A stretch of 64,000 nt of DNA, taken from NCBI RefSeq assembly GCF_001482285.1, contig NZ_LOEP01000016.1:296403-360402 (forward strand). Reading direction: 5' to 3'. The stretch comes from Haloferax sp. Q22 (GTDB lineage: Archaea; Halobacteriota; Halobacteria; Halobacteriales; Haloferacaceae). The notes below the pieces were generated by a model. That model did not search any database and was not told the DNA's origin. It saw only the letters and a program-made list of their open reading frames with translations. Both the position numbers and the translations under genes were made by a program. Shown here in pieces: positions 34,126 to 43,020 of this stretch. How positions within the stretch are numbered: the first letter of the stretch is position 1; every line of letters begins with the position of its first letter.

Positions 34126-35232
34126 ATGCGGATGCGCCCGCTCCACGCCCGATACCCGTTCTTCGCCGCGGCCAGAGAGGCGGTCGAATCGGCCGACGTC
34201 GCCATTGCGACGCTCGTCGCCGAGGACGCCCCGGCCGTCGAGCGTGGCGTCGAGCGCGTCGAACGCGCCCTCATGGAGGGCACCGTCGAACCCGACCCCG
34301 ACGAGGCCTACGGATGGGACACCCAGACGGAACTGCTCTCGTACCCCATCTCGCGCATCATCGTCTCGCTCGTCGAGACACCCGCGGCGGTGGACAAGTA
34401 CGCCCGCGCCGAGGCCGACACGGCCTACGAGCGCATGCTCGCCGACTTCGACGCCGGCGACGACGACGTCCACGGCGAGGCCCGCGCGAGCCTCGACGAC
34501 TTCCTCCGCGAGTTCGACCTCGACGGCGCGGTGCGGGCCGAATCGAACCGGAACCGGAACAGCCGCCGCGCGCCCGAACACTACTGGGTCGACGTGGGGC
34601 CGTACCTCACCTACTCCGACACCGACTGGGGCGCAGAGTGGCGGCTCGTCAACCGCTCGCTGGCCGACGGGGCGGTCCGCGTCACCCGCGAGGAGCTCTC
34701 GGAACTGCTCCGCGAGGCGGTCCGCCGCCGAGTCGCCGAGGGGCTTCCCTTCGCCGTCCGCGGCAGCGACGCGGGCGACCGACTCGCCGACGCGCTCAAA
34801 CCCCACGTCGAGCGCCTGCGGAACCTGCTTTCGGACCGCGGCGCGGTCAACGTCGTCTACGTGGACTCGGTGGACCCCGACCACTTCCCGCCCTGCGTCG
34901 AGGCGCTGTTGGCGCGGGCGCAAGACGGCGAGGACCTCCCGAACGAGGCGGCGTTCGCGCTCGCGGCGTTCCTCGTCGGCGTCGGCCTCGAACCCGAGGC
35001 GGTCGGGGGCGTCGTCGGCGACGCGAACGCCGAGGAGTTGCAAAAGCGGGCGACCGTCCTCTCGGACTCCAGCGGGTCGCAGTACGCGCCGCCGACCTGC
35101 GAGACGATGCAGGCGTACGACCTCTGTGTGAACCGCGACGACCGCTGTGACACCATCAAGCACCCGATGAAGTACTTCGAGACGGCGACGAACGACGCGG
35201 ACGCGGCCGCCATGGACGAAGCCGCCGACTGA
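34126..35232 (+). CDS. priL: DNA primase large subunit PriL
   Basis: A 368-residue PriL, partner of the catalytic PriS subunit in primer synthesis. The N terminus RPLHARYPFFAAAREAVE is diagnostic. Four cysteines (Cys257, Cys325, Cys334, Cys341) match the [4Fe-4S] ligands of the primase C-terminal domain. The ATG at 34126 is supported by a TATA box; 34132 is equally possible. Upstream in-frame sequence is Arg-rich and lacks family similarity. Normal length. PriS is not in the window. Confidence 0.94.
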   Translation: MRMRPLHARYPFFAAAREAVESADVAIATLVAEDAPAVERGVERVERALMEGTVEPDPDEAYGWDTQTELLSYPISRIIVSLVETPAAVDKYARAEADTAYERMLADFDAGDDDVHGEARASLDDFLREFDLDGAVRAESNRNRNSRRAPEHYWVDVGPYLTYSDTDWGAEWRLVNRSLADGAVRVTREELSELLREAVRRRVAEGLPFAVRGSDAGDRLADALKPHVERLRNLLSDRGAVNVVYVDSVDPDHFPPCVEALLARAQDGEDLPNEAAFALAAFLVGVGLEPEAVGGVVGDANAEELQKRATVLSDSSGSQYAPPTCETMQAYDLCVNRDDRCDTIKHPMKYFETATNDADAAAMDEAAD

Positions 35233-35331
35233 CGGAGTCCGTGCTGACGACGTATCCAACCTGCGAGCCCCGCCGCTCCGCGTCGGGCGCTGGCGCGACG
35301 GCGACCGGGTCGCCGAAACCGACCGATCGGA

Positions 35332-35535
35332 TTAGGAAGAACGCGACAGCCAAACGCCGATACCAGCCATCACGAGCACGAACGCCGTGATAGCGCCGAC
35401 GAGTGCGAACCCGCCGGTGGAGATGAGTCCACTCTGGTTGTAGGTCGCACCGATGCCGACGATGAGGGCGATAAACACCCCGACCGCGACGATGGAGACG
35501 GCAATCTTCCGCCGCATCTCCGCTTCGATAGCCAT
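35332..35535 (-). CDS. small two-helix membrane protein
   Basis: A 67-residue protein with helices at about 10-30 and 42-63, a short N-terminal MAIEAEMRRK and a SRSS end. It resembles the DUF7472 class of haloarchaeal proteins. No functional motif is seen. Start ATG at 35533-35535; it is convergent with priL. Confidence 0.7.
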   Translation of the reverse strand: MAIEAEMRRKIAVSIVAVGVFIALIVGIGATYNQSGLISTGGFALVGAITAFVLVMAGIGVWLSRSS

Positions 35536-35712
35536 GCGACGACGTATCCGCGGCCGTTCTAAAAGGTCTTCGATGGGCGGATGCCCGACGAGAGCCACTC
35601 ACACGCCCGATTTTCCACGCGAAACGAGGGTTTAGGTCGTTCGAGAACCTACTCTCAGGTGACGGAAACTGACCCCAAACAGCCGCTGGTAAGGTCGGAA
35701 TCCCGCACCACC

Positions 35713-36402
35713 ATGACGCACATCGCACACACACCCGCGTCGACTCGCCGCCCGGTGCGCCGCAAGACCACGCTCCCGTCCGACGGACTGGTCGGGCGCG
35801 CCCGCCGCGCCCGCGTCGAACCGATGGCCGTCCGGCCGCTCCGCGACGGGCGCTACGTCGTCGAGACCGACGGCGGCACCTACGTCGTCGACGTGGAGGC
35901 ACGCACCTGCACCTGCCCCGACAACGCCATCCGGCACGCCCGCTGTAAGCACCTCCGCCGGGTCGCCATCGAAATCACCCGCGGCGAGGTCCCACCGCCG
36001 GGCCGCCGGAGCGCCACCTGCGCCGTCTGCGGCGACGAGACGTTCGTCCCGATGGACGCGACGGGGCCCCAGCTCTGTCCCGACCACGAACACCGCGCCG
36101 GCGACCTCGTCCACGACCGCGAGAGCGGGAGCCTCCTCGTCGTCACGCGGGCGCTCGGCACCCGCGCCGACGAGACGCCGACCGAGACGGGACGCCTCGT
36201 CTCGGAGTACGAGAGCAACCGCGACTACGGCGACCACGAACCAGCCTTCGAGGCCGTGTATCTGGACTCGCTGCCGGTGAACGCCGGCCTCGCCGACCTC
36301 GGCGAACTGCATGCCTACCGGTTCCCCGCCTCGCGGCTCAGTCGCGTCGAGCGCGGGTTCGTCGGCGCTCGCACGCTCGGCGAGCGACTCGCTCGGGCGT
36401 GA
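35713..36402 (+). CDS. SWIM zinc finger protein
   Basis: A 229-residue protein. A SWIM finger (Cys66, Cys68, Cys78, His80, pattern CxCx9CxH) is followed by a second potential zinc site: CAVC (about residues 102-105) and CPDH. The N terminus is basic (RRPVRRKT and VGRARRARVEP). SWIM domains bind DNA or proteins and occur in SWI2/SNF2 and Shu2-type recombination proteins; here the domain is not fused to an ATPase. hjc lies next to it, convergently. Start ATG at 35713. Confidence 0.8.
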   Translation: MTHIAHTPASTRRPVRRKTTLPSDGLVGRARRARVEPMAVRPLRDGRYVVETDGGTYVVDVEARTCTCPDNAIRHARCKHLRRVAIEITRGEVPPPGRRSATCAVCGDETFVPMDATGPQLCPDHEHRAGDLVHDRESGSLLVVTRALGTRADETPTETGRLVSEYESNRDYGDHEPAFEAVYLDSLPVNAGLADLGELHAYRFPASRLSRVERGFVGARTLGERLARA

Positions 36403-36433
36403 GCGCGAGCGCCAGAAAATCCGCGCCGCAACC

Positions 36434-36856
36434 TCAGTCGCCGCCGAGCTTGGTCTGAGTCGGGCCGCCGGTGAACGACTCGAAGTCCTCGCCTTCCGCC
36501 AGCGCCGTCTCCTTTTTCACGCGGTAGTTCCCGCCGTCGGTCACGTAGAGGTCGCCGGGGTGGAAGAAGTACCAGTCCTCGCGGTCGAATCGGACGGCGA
36601 TGCGGGCCTTCGCGCCGAAGTTCCGCGAGAAGTAGACGAGCGCTTCGACCTCCTCGCCGCTCAGGTAGATGGGGCGACCGCTGGAGGCCTTCGCCTCGAT
36701 GGCGTAGAACACCTCGCCGTTGCCCGCGAGCACGTCGGGGAGTTCGCGCGTCGTCGCGCTCCCGGAGGCGGGCGCGCGCATGACCGCGAAGCCGGCCTCG
36801 TCAAGGCGGTTGACGAGTTCGCGCTCGCGTCGGTCTCCCTTTCTGTTCGAAGACAT
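36434..36856 (-). CDS. hjc: Holliday junction resolvase Hjc
   Basis: A 140-residue archaeal resolvase that cuts four-way DNA junctions. The nuclease residues are visible in order: Glu in [11 protein letters not shown], Asp in LPDVLAG and the E-x-K of [10 protein letters not shown], matching the Hjc site. The Arg/Lys-rich start [10 protein letters not shown] is usual. The C-terminal tail [11 protein letters not shown] is longer than in thermophile Hjc. Start ATG at 36854-36856. Confidence 0.94.
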   Translation of the reverse strand: MSSNRKGDRRERELVNRLDEAGFAVMRAPASGSATTRELPDVLAGNGEVFYAIEAKASSGRPIYLSGEEVEALVYFSRNFGAKARIAVRFDREDWYFFHPGDLYVTDGGNYRVKKETALAEGEDFESFTGGPTQTKLGGD

Positions 36857-36929
36857 GGTCTGGAGTCGGCCGCGGGCGGTGATAAATGGGGCGACCGGCG
36901 TCCGGGAGCGCAGTTGCCCCGGCACGGCG

Positions 36930-37718
36930 TCACTCGAAAAGTGGGACTGCGTCTCCCCACAGCGCCCGGAATTGGCGGTCAAGCTCGTCGACGACTGCTG
37001 CGTCCGTCACCACGACGACGCCGAGGCGGTCGGCGGCCGACTGTGGGTGCGGAATGTCGACCGACGCGACCGTCCCGTCGACGACGTCGAACGAGACCGG
37101 CAGGTGCGGCAGGCACCGGACTCGAACCGTCTGCGGCTTCGACGCCACGAGTTCCCGAAACTCGTCGGGGAGCGAGTCGAGCACGGGGTCGCTGAGGAGC
37201 AACGACACGTCGAGGTCGTCGCGAGCGCCCTCGAAGAACGCGTCGAACTCCGTGCGGAGCGTCTCCCACGAGGCCCGCTCGTACGGTGGACCGACCGCGG
37301 CCGAGACGGACCCGGTCGCCGCCCGCATGTGCTCGTGCATCGCCGTCCGCATCTTGTCGCCGCCGAGGCGGCCGAGCCAGACGCTCCCGTCGGCCGGTGG
37401 CGTCGGCAGGAGGTTCGACCGGACCGCGTCGGCCACGTCGCGATACCGCGTCCACTCCTCGCGCAGTTCCGCGGCGCGCTCGGCCAGCAGTCGCTCGACC
37501 GCCGCGGCCGGATCGACGGCGACGTACCGCGTCGGCTGGGTCGACTGCGCGCGGACCAGCCGGCGCGACCGAAGCCCGTTGAGCACGTCGTAGACCCGAC
37601 CGTTCGGGACGCCGCTCGCGTCAGAGACGGTCGCGGCCGTCGCGGCACCCGTGACGAGGAGCGTCCGGTACGCCTTCTCCTCGTAGTTCGACAGGCCGAG
37701 TTCGCCGAGTTCGGTCAT
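36930..37718 (-). CDS. TrmB-like transcriptional regulator
   Basis: A 262-residue regulator. The N-terminal winged helix (about 1-70) reads [18 protein letters not shown] and [20 protein letters not shown], the TrmB class signature. A helical linker follows, then an effector-like domain (about 115-262) with no clear sugar-binding sequence. It is divergent from the SMR exporter gene with a 120-base promoter gap, so it may control that gene. The ATG at 37716-37718 is chosen over a GTG seven codons upstream. Confidence 0.88.
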   Translation of the reverse strand: MTELGELGLSNYEEKAYRTLLVTGAATAATVSDASGVPNGRVYDVLNGLRSRRLVRAQSTQPTRYVAVDPAAAVERLLAERAAELREEWTRYRDVADAVRSNLLPTPPADGSVWLGRLGGDKMRTAMHEHMRAATGSVSAAVGPPYERASWETLRTEFDAFFEGARDDLDVSLLLSDPVLDSLPDEFRELVASKPQTVRVRCLPHLPVSFDVVDGTVASVDIPHPQSAADRLGVVVVTDAAVVDELDRQFRALWGDAVPLFE

Positions 37719-37838
37719 AGACGGGATTCCCTCGCCCACAAGTTAGTATTTTGATATTTCTTGTTCGGCGCGAGCAACGGACCGCAAGTGGCGGGGGATT
37801 GCAGAACGCTCATCCGGGTCGTGGCGGGACCGACGAAC

Positions 37839-38171
37839 ATGAGCCCGTACGTGTTACTCGCCGGCGCAATCGCGTCGGAACTCGTCGGAACGACCGCACT
37901 CAAACTGTCCGCGGGCTTTTCCAAGCCCGTACCGAGTCTCGGCGTGGTGGTCGGCTACGGTCTCGCGTTCTACCTCGTCTCGCTGACGCTCGAAGAACTC
38001 CCCATCGGCGTGGTGTACGGGACGTGGGCCGCGCTGGGCATCGTCGGCGTCGCGGCCATCGGCGTCGTCGTGTTCGACGAACCGGTCGACTTGACGGGCG
38101 TCGTCGGCCTGCTTCTCATCCTCGCCGGCGTCTACTGTGTCAACGTCCTCTCGGAGATGGCCGCACACTAA
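37839..38171 (+). CDS. small multidrug resistance (SMR) family exporter
   Basis: A 110-residue four-helix protein. The essential Glu is Glu14 (AGAIASELVGTTALKLSAGF), the position of Glu14 in EmrE, and VVYGTWAALG in helix 3 is the family signature. It functions as an antiparallel dimer exchanging protons for cationic compounds or guanidinium. Start ATG at 37839; divergent from the TrmB-like regulator. Confidence 0.93.
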   Translation: MSPYVLLAGAIASELVGTTALKLSAGFSKPVPSLGVVVGYGLAFYLVSLTLEELPIGVVYGTWAALGIVGVAAIGVVVFDEPVDLTGVVGLLLILAGVYCVNVLSEMAAH

Positions 38172-38232
38172 GGGCCGACGCGAAGGGACCGCGCCACCAG
38201 AGCTATCTGTCGGCTGGGGGATTACTGCCCGT

Positions 38233-38916
38233 ATGAACCGCGAGAACCGCCTCGCCGTCGTCTTTCTCCTCCTCGGGGTTGCCCTCCTCGCGAACCCGCT
38301 GTACCTCTATCCTGACGGCGTCTCCTACGAGAAGACGTACACCTACGAGGCCTCAGCGGTGGACTACCTCCCGCACACTTCGGACGCGTTCTACCGGGTC
38401 AAATCGTGCGGCTGGAACCCCCTCCAGTCGGCGGAGTGCGCCGCCATCATCGACATGGTCCGCGGCGACCCGGTCGAACTCGAACTGGATCCGGACCGCG
38501 GCGTCGACCCCGAGTTCTGGTCGTTCGACTACGTCCGGGCTGACGGCCGCTACTTCGAACCGAACGCGACCCTCGACGGGCGAACCCTCACGCTCTCGCC
38601 CCACCCGGTCTCGACCGAGACGGTGAAACGAACCCTCGCGGAGGACCTCGACGAGTCGCCGCGGTACGTCCGCGAGGCCATCCGAAACGGCAGTAGCACC
38701 GTGACCGAGTCGGAACTGTACGAACCGGAGACGCACTACGTCGCGTTCGAGGGCCGGTACTACGTCGTCGAACCGGTCGAAAGCGAGCGCGTCCCGACCG
38801 GTTGGGGCTGGAAAGCGCCCTCCGACGCGGCCATCGAGGCGATGCGACTCGCGGCGTGGATCGGCGGCGTCGCGTGCGTCTGGCGGGCGGGCGAGTGGAC
38901 CGAACGCGGTCGCTGA
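38233..38916 (+). CDS. hypothetical protein with N-terminal and C-terminal membrane anchors
   Basis: A 227-residue protein of unknown function. A signal-anchor-like helix (about 7-26) is followed by a large polar domain containing two Cys (KSCGWNPLQSAECAA) that could form a disulfide outside the cell, and a weak hydrophobic helix near 205-220. The domain has HTSDAFYRVKSC and YVAFEGRYYVVEPVES stretches. Start ATG at 38233; convergent with ahcY. Confidence 0.75.
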   Translation: MNRENRLAVVFLLLGVALLANPLYLYPDGVSYEKTYTYEASAVDYLPHTSDAFYRVKSCGWNPLQSAECAAIIDMVRGDPVELELDPDRGVDPEFWSFDYVRADGRYFEPNATLDGRTLTLSPHPVSTETVKRTLAEDLDESPRYVREAIRNGSSTVTESELYEPETHYVAFEGRYYVVEPVESERVPTGWGWKAPSDAAIEAMRLAAWIGGVACVWRAGEWTERGR

Positions 38917-38950
38917 CGGCTGTGAGAAACGAGAGAGCGCGCGGGTCGGC

Positions 38951-40237
38951 TTACGTCCCGTGGGCCCAGCTACCCATGTACTCGCGCTGTTCGTCGGTCA
39001 TCGAGTCGAATTCGATGCCCTCGGCTTCGAGCTTGATTTCGGCGACCTCGCGGTCCAGTTCGTCGGGCACGTCGTGGACGCCGGCGTCGTAGTCGTCGCC
39101 GTTCTCGACGAGTTCGCGGACGACGACGGCCTGCACGCCGAACGACTGGTCCATGACCTCGACCGGGTGGCCGAGCGCGATGGGCGACGCGAGGTTGACG
39201 AGGCGGCCCTCGGCGAGGACGTTCAGGCGGCGGCCGTCTTCGAGTTCGTAGGCGTCGACGCCGTCGCGGGCCTCGTACTCGTCGACGGCGAGGTCCGACA
39301 GCGCGTCGAGGTCGATTTCGATGTCGAAGTGGCCGGCGTTGGCGAGGAGAACGCCGTCTTTCATGTTCTCGAAGTCCTCGCGGGTGATGACATCGCGGTT
39401 GCCGGTGGTCGTGATGAACACGTCGCCGACCTTCGCGGCCTCCTCCATCGGCATCACGTCGTAGCCCTCCATGTGGGCTTCGAGCGCGCGGCGGGGGTCG
39501 ACCTCGGTGACGATGACGTTCGCGTTCTGGCCGGACGCCTTCTTGGCGACGCCCTTGCCGCAGTAGCCGTAGCCGCCGACGACGACGTTCTTGCCGGCGT
39601 ACGAGAGGTTCGTCGTCATGGCGATGGTCGCCAGCGACGACTCGCCCGTGCCGTGGACGTTGTCGAACAGGCGCTTCATCGGCGTGTCGTTGACGGCGAA
39701 GACGGGGTAGTTCAGTTCGCCGTCCTCGTCCATCGCGCGCAGGCGGTGGACGCCGGTCGTGGTCTCCTCGGCCCCGCCGACGATGGTGTCGATGAGTTCG
39801 GGGTACTCCTCGTGGATGGTAAAGACCATGTCCATGCCGTCGTCGACCGTGACGGTCGGCTCGTGGGCGATGACGGCGTCGATGGCCGCGTAGTAGTCCT
39901 CCTCGTCGACGCCGCGGACGGCGTAGGAGGTGATGTCGTCGTTGGCGTCGAGCGCCGCCGACACGTCGTCGTGGGTCGAAAGCGGGTTGCAGCCGGTGAT
40001 GGCGACTTCCGCGCCGCCGAGCGCCAGCAGTTCGACGAGGTTCGCCGTCTTCGCCTCGACGTGCATCGCCATGCCGACGACCTCGCCGTCGAGCGGCTGT
40101 TCCGACTCGAACTGCTCGCGGAGCTCCTGCAGGATGGGCATGTGCTGGAGCGCCCAGTCCATCTTGCGTCGTCCCTCGGTCCGGGCGGCCTCGACGTCGT
40201 CGAGGTGCTCGGAGACGGGAGCGTAGTGTTCGCTCAT
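38951..40237 (-). CDS. ahcY: adenosylhomocysteinase
   Basis: A 428-residue S-adenosylhomocysteine hydrolase, splitting SAH into adenosine and homocysteine with bound NAD. The NAD loop is GGYGYCGKGVAKKASG and the HVEAKTANLVELL and NDTPMKRLFDN motifs, with the catalytic Lys, are present. It keeps the archaeal length. It removes the product inhibitor of methyltransferases. An HTH gene is divergent 98 bases away and dadD lies just beyond; the three may form a SAH/deoxyadenosine module. Start ATG at 40235-40237. Confidence 0.97.
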   Translation of the reverse strand: MSEHYAPVSEHLDDVEAARTEGRRKMDWALQHMPILQELREQFESEQPLDGEVVGMAMHVEAKTANLVELLALGGAEVAITGCNPLSTHDDVSAALDANDDITSYAVRGVDEEDYYAAIDAVIAHEPTVTVDDGMDMVFTIHEEYPELIDTIVGGAEETTTGVHRLRAMDEDGELNYPVFAVNDTPMKRLFDNVHGTGESSLATIAMTTNLSYAGKNVVVGGYGYCGKGVAKKASGQNANVIVTEVDPRRALEAHMEGYDVMPMEEAAKVGDVFITTTGNRDVITREDFENMKDGVLLANAGHFDIEIDLDALSDLAVDEYEARDGVDAYELEDGRRLNVLAEGRLVNLASPIALGHPVEVMDQSFGVQAVVVRELVENGDDYDAGVHDVPDELDREVAEIKLEAEGIEFDSMTDEQREYMGSWAHGT

Positions 40238-40335
40238 ACCCGTGGGTTCGGAGAGGGGTCCGAAAACCCTACCGAAGGCGGTCGCCGCCCCCGAATCTAC
40301 AAGTGTCAACGGAGAGATTGTACCGCCGAGGGTCG

Positions 40336-40647
40336 ATGCTCGTCATAGATAACGGCAAGGCGGTCGCCGAACAGGAGTTGTTCGCCCTGATGAGCGCCCC
40401 CGCGGTTCCGGACCTCCTCCGCGTCGCCGACGAGCCGCTGACGGTCAAGGAGCTGAGCTGTCGGGCCGACGTGCCGCTGTCGACGGCCTACCGGGAGGTC
40501 AAGCGACTCCACGAGGCGTCGCTGTTCGAGAAGTCCATCATGGTCGACCACAGCGACGGGCGACACGTCGCGCAGTACCACCGGACGTTCGAGCGCATGG
40601 AGGTCAGCGTGACCGACGACGGACTGCGCATCGAGTTGGCCGGGTAG
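40336..40647 (+). CDS. HTH transcriptional regulator
   Basis: A 103-residue protein with a winged-helix core: AVPDLLRVADEPLTVKELS and the recognition helix LSTAYREVKRLHEASLFE, then an HSDGRHVAQYHRTFERMEV wing and dimer region. The ATG at 40336 is chosen; a GTG at 40303 would add 11 residues, but atctacaag at about 40294-40302 fits as a TATA box for the ATG. It lies between ahcY (divergent) and dadD (convergent), so SAH-cycle control is possible. The divergent region carries GGCGG-TCG-CCGCC (40277-40289). Confidence 0.8.
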   Translation: MLVIDNGKAVAEQELFALMSAPAVPDLLRVADEPLTVKELSCRADVPLSTAYREVKRLHEASLFEKSIMVDHSDGRHVAQYHRTFERMEVSVTDDGLRIELAG

Positions 40648-40686
40648 CGAGGTCGGAGATGATGCGGCGGAGTCGGAGGCGACGGT

Positions 40687-41979
40687 TCAGACGCGCTCGC
40701 GGAGCGATGCGACCGCCTCGCGGGCGCGGGCCATCACGGCGTCCTCGTCGAGCGTCAGCACCTCGCGGTCCCGCATCAGCACCCGCCCGTCGCAGACGGT
40801 GTGGCGAACGTCGGAGCCGCGGGCGGCGTACGCGAGGTGACTCACGAGGTCGTTCGCGGGCGTGAGGTGCGGCGCGTCGAGGTCGACGACGGCGAGGTCG
40901 GCCGCGCCGCCGACTTCGAGCGCGCCGCCGGGAAGGTCGATGGCGTCGGCGGAGCCGGCGGTCGCCATCCGCACCACGTCGGGGGCGGCGACGGCGCTGG
41001 CGTCGTCCGCGGCGAGTTTGCCGAGCATCGCGGCGTCGCGCATCTCGTCGAACATGTCGAGGTCGTTGTTCGAGGCCGCGCCGTCGGTTCCGAGACCGAC
41101 CGCGACGCCCGCGTCGAGCAGTTTCTGGACGGGAGCCATGCCGGAGGCGAGTTTCATGTTCGACGCCGGGCAGTGGACGACGCCGGTGCCCGCGTCCGCG
41201 AGCAGGTCGATTTCCGCGTCATCGACGTGGACGCCGTGGGCGAGGAAGTCGTCGGCGGTGAGCATGCCGAGTTCCTTCGCGTACGACAGCGGGCGCTCGC
41301 CGCGCTCGTCGACGATGGGATCGACCTCGTCTGTCGTCTCGTTGGCGTGGTAGTGGACCGGGATGCCCTCGTCGTGCGCGTCGGCGACGAACTCGCGGAG
41401 GTACTCTTCGGCGACCGTCGTCAGCGAATGCGGCATCGCGGCGGTCCGAATCCGGCCGTCGGCCGCGCCGTCGAACTCGCGGGCCACGTGGAGGCTCTCG
41501 TCGATGTCGGCCTGCGCGTCCGCGTCGTCCTTGCCGAGCGTGACGACGCCGTGGCCGAGACGGGCGCGGAGGCCGGCCTCCTCGACCGCATCGGCGACCT
41601 CGGGGACGTGGAAGTACATGTCCGCGAACGCGGTGGTCCCAGACTTAATCATCTCCACGAGGCCGAGTTCCGCGCCGACGCGCACGTCTTCGGGCGTGAG
41701 CGCGCCCTCCGCGGGCCAGATGTCCTCGCGGAGCCACGCGTCGAGGGGCTTGTCGTCGGCGTAGCCGCGCAGGAGCGTCATCGCCACGTGGCAGTGGGCG
41801 TTCACCAGACCGGGCGTGACGAGACAGCCCTCGGCGTCGAGCGTCTCGTCGGCCCCGGCGTCGAGTTCCGCGCCGATGTCGAGGATAGTCCCCTCGTCTC
41901 GGTCCACGAGTACGTCCGCGTCCTCGACCGTCGCGTCGGGGCGGAGCACCTGTCCGCCCGCGATTCGGAGCGTGTTCAT
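40687..41979 (-). CDS. dadD: amidohydrolase, 5'-deoxyadenosine/S-adenosylhomocysteine deaminase-like
   Basis: A 430-residue metal-dependent amidohydrolase. The HxH metal site is VNAHCHVAM, with further ligands in HYHANET, HGVHVD and GTDGAASNN; the PASNMKLASG motif is usual in the MTA/SAH deaminase group. Members deaminate 5'-deoxyadenosine, S-adenosylhomocysteine or methylthioadenosine to inosine derivatives. The location one gene from ahcY supports an adenosylated substrate. Start ATG at 41977-41979. Two hairpins lie in its upstream region (42001-42031). Confidence 0.9.
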   Translation of the reverse strand: MNTLRIAGGQVLRPDATVEDADVLVDRDEGTILDIGAELDAGADETLDAEGCLVTPGLVNAHCHVAMTLLRGYADDKPLDAWLREDIWPAEGALTPEDVRVGAELGLVEMIKSGTTAFADMYFHVPEVADAVEEAGLRARLGHGVVTLGKDDADAQADIDESLHVAREFDGAADGRIRTAAMPHSLTTVAEEYLREFVADAHDEGIPVHYHANETTDEVDPIVDERGERPLSYAKELGMLTADDFLAHGVHVDDAEIDLLADAGTGVVHCPASNMKLASGMAPVQKLLDAGVAVGLGTDGAASNNDLDMFDEMRDAAMLGKLAADDASAVAAPDVVRMATAGSADAIDLPGGALEVGGAADLAVVDLDAPHLTPANDLVSHLAYAARGSDVRHTVCDGRVLMRDREVLTLDEDAVMARAREAVASLRERV

Positions 41980-42000
41980 GTCGCTCGTTCGGGTCGGCGG

Positions 42001-42031
42001 GGTGGTGAATCCACCGTCTCGCGGCCGCGAG
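42001..42031. promoter_or_regulatory. two adjacent inverted repeats upstream of dadD
   Basis: GGTGG-TGAAT-CCACC (42001-42015) and the perfect 14-bp palindrome CTCGCGGCCGCGAG (42018-42031) lie 22-52 bases before the dadD start. The first overlaps the expected TATA position. They may be operators. Confidence 0.4.
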
Positions 42032-42142
42032 GGCCGACCGTCGATTTCGCCGGAGAGCGGGCCGAATACCGGCGGTAGTCCGATTCCCGAAAATCGAGAA
42101 CGAGCACGTCCTCTTAGGGTCGGACCCCCAGTATGAGGGGAT

Positions 42143-42487
42143 ATGGAGCCCCCGTGGAACCTCGCGCTCGTTCCGGGGCACGTCCAAGGCAGTCCGTGGA
42201 TGACCGCGGTCGTCGTCCTCGCGGGCGTCTCGTCGGTCACGCTGGCCGCGCTCGGCGTCGCCGTCTTCCTCCGGCGGCGGACGCGGTCGCACCTGCTCGT
42301 CGCGCTGGCGCTCTTGGCGTTCGCGTCGCGGGCGGCCGTCGCGGCGCTGACGCTCACCGGCGTCCTCTCCGAGTTCGACCACCACGTGGTCGAACACCTC
42401 TTGGACCTCGTGATGGCCGGCCTCGTCCTCGCGGCCATCTACTACGCCCGGAGCATCGAGCGCGAGGTGGGGGTCAACGACCCATGA
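42143..42487 (+). CDS. three-helix membrane protein
   Basis: A 114-residue protein with helices at about 20-42, 48-68 and 82-100, an Arg-rich loop (LRRRTRSH) between the first two and an acidic end. It is shaped like DUF7471 proteins. Its stop overlaps the start of the following HTH gene in ATGA, so the pair is probably one regulatory unit, a membrane component with a DNA-binding partner. Start ATG at 42143. Confidence 0.75.
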   Translation: MEPPWNLALVPGHVQGSPWMTAVVVLAGVSSVTLAALGVAVFLRRRTRSHLLVALALLAFASRAAVAALTLTGVLSEFDHHVVEHLLDLVMAGLVLAAIYYARSIEREVGVNDP

Positions 42488-42996
42488 GTGAGACACGAAC
42501 CCGCGTCGCCGACCACATCAAGCACAGTCCGGGAGTCCACTTCAACGAGCTCGTTCGCGCGCTCGACCTCGCCCCCGGCCAGGTACAACACCACGTCCGC
42601 AGACTGCTCTCCGACGAGACGGTCCGCCGCGCCGAGTTCTACGGGCGGACGCACTACTTCCCCCCGGAGTTCGACGCGTGGGAGCGCGGCACGCTCGCGC
42701 TCGTCCGCCGGGAGACCGCCCGCGACATCCTCGGCCACCTCCTCGAACACGGCGACGCCCGCCCCGACGACGTGGCCGACGACATCGGCGTCGCCCGCAG
42801 CACGCTGGAGTGGCACCTCGACCACCTCGTCGAGCGCGACGTGGTTCGGAAGGAACGCGACCTGCACAACCGTGTGACGCTCGTCCTCACCCACCCCGAG
42901 CGGACGACCCGACTGTTAGACGACGTGTCCCCGTCGCTCCCCGAGCGGTTCGTCGACCGGTTCGACCGCCTGCTCGACCACCTCGTCGAAGGGTAG
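42484..42996 (+). CDS. tandem winged-helix transcriptional regulator
   Basis: A 170-residue protein with two winged helices. The first spans about 1-60 (HFNELVRALDLAPGQVQHHVRRL), the second about 75-135 (ARDILGHLLEHG and GVARSTLEWHLDHLVERDVV). The two share the pattern xHV/HL-xxL, indicating duplication. Its ATG overlaps the stop of the upstream membrane protein gene. Partner or target unknown; haloarchaeal regulators of this kind often work with a membrane protein. Confidence 0.87.
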   Translation: MSETRTRVADHIKHSPGVHFNELVRALDLAPGQVQHHVRRLLSDETVRRAEFYGRTHYFPPEFDAWERGTLALVRRETARDILGHLLEHGDARPDDVADDIGVARSTLEWHLDHLVERDVVRKERDLHNRVTLVLTHPERTTRLLDDVSPSLPERFVDRFDRLLDHLVEG

Positions 42997-43020
42997 CCGC
43001 GGGTCCGCAAAGCGGCGACC

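Noticed and set aside
37740..37838. CAAG-N17-CTTG symmetry in the TrmB/SMR gap
   Set aside because: Only four bases match on each side and the rest does not; too weak to call an operator.
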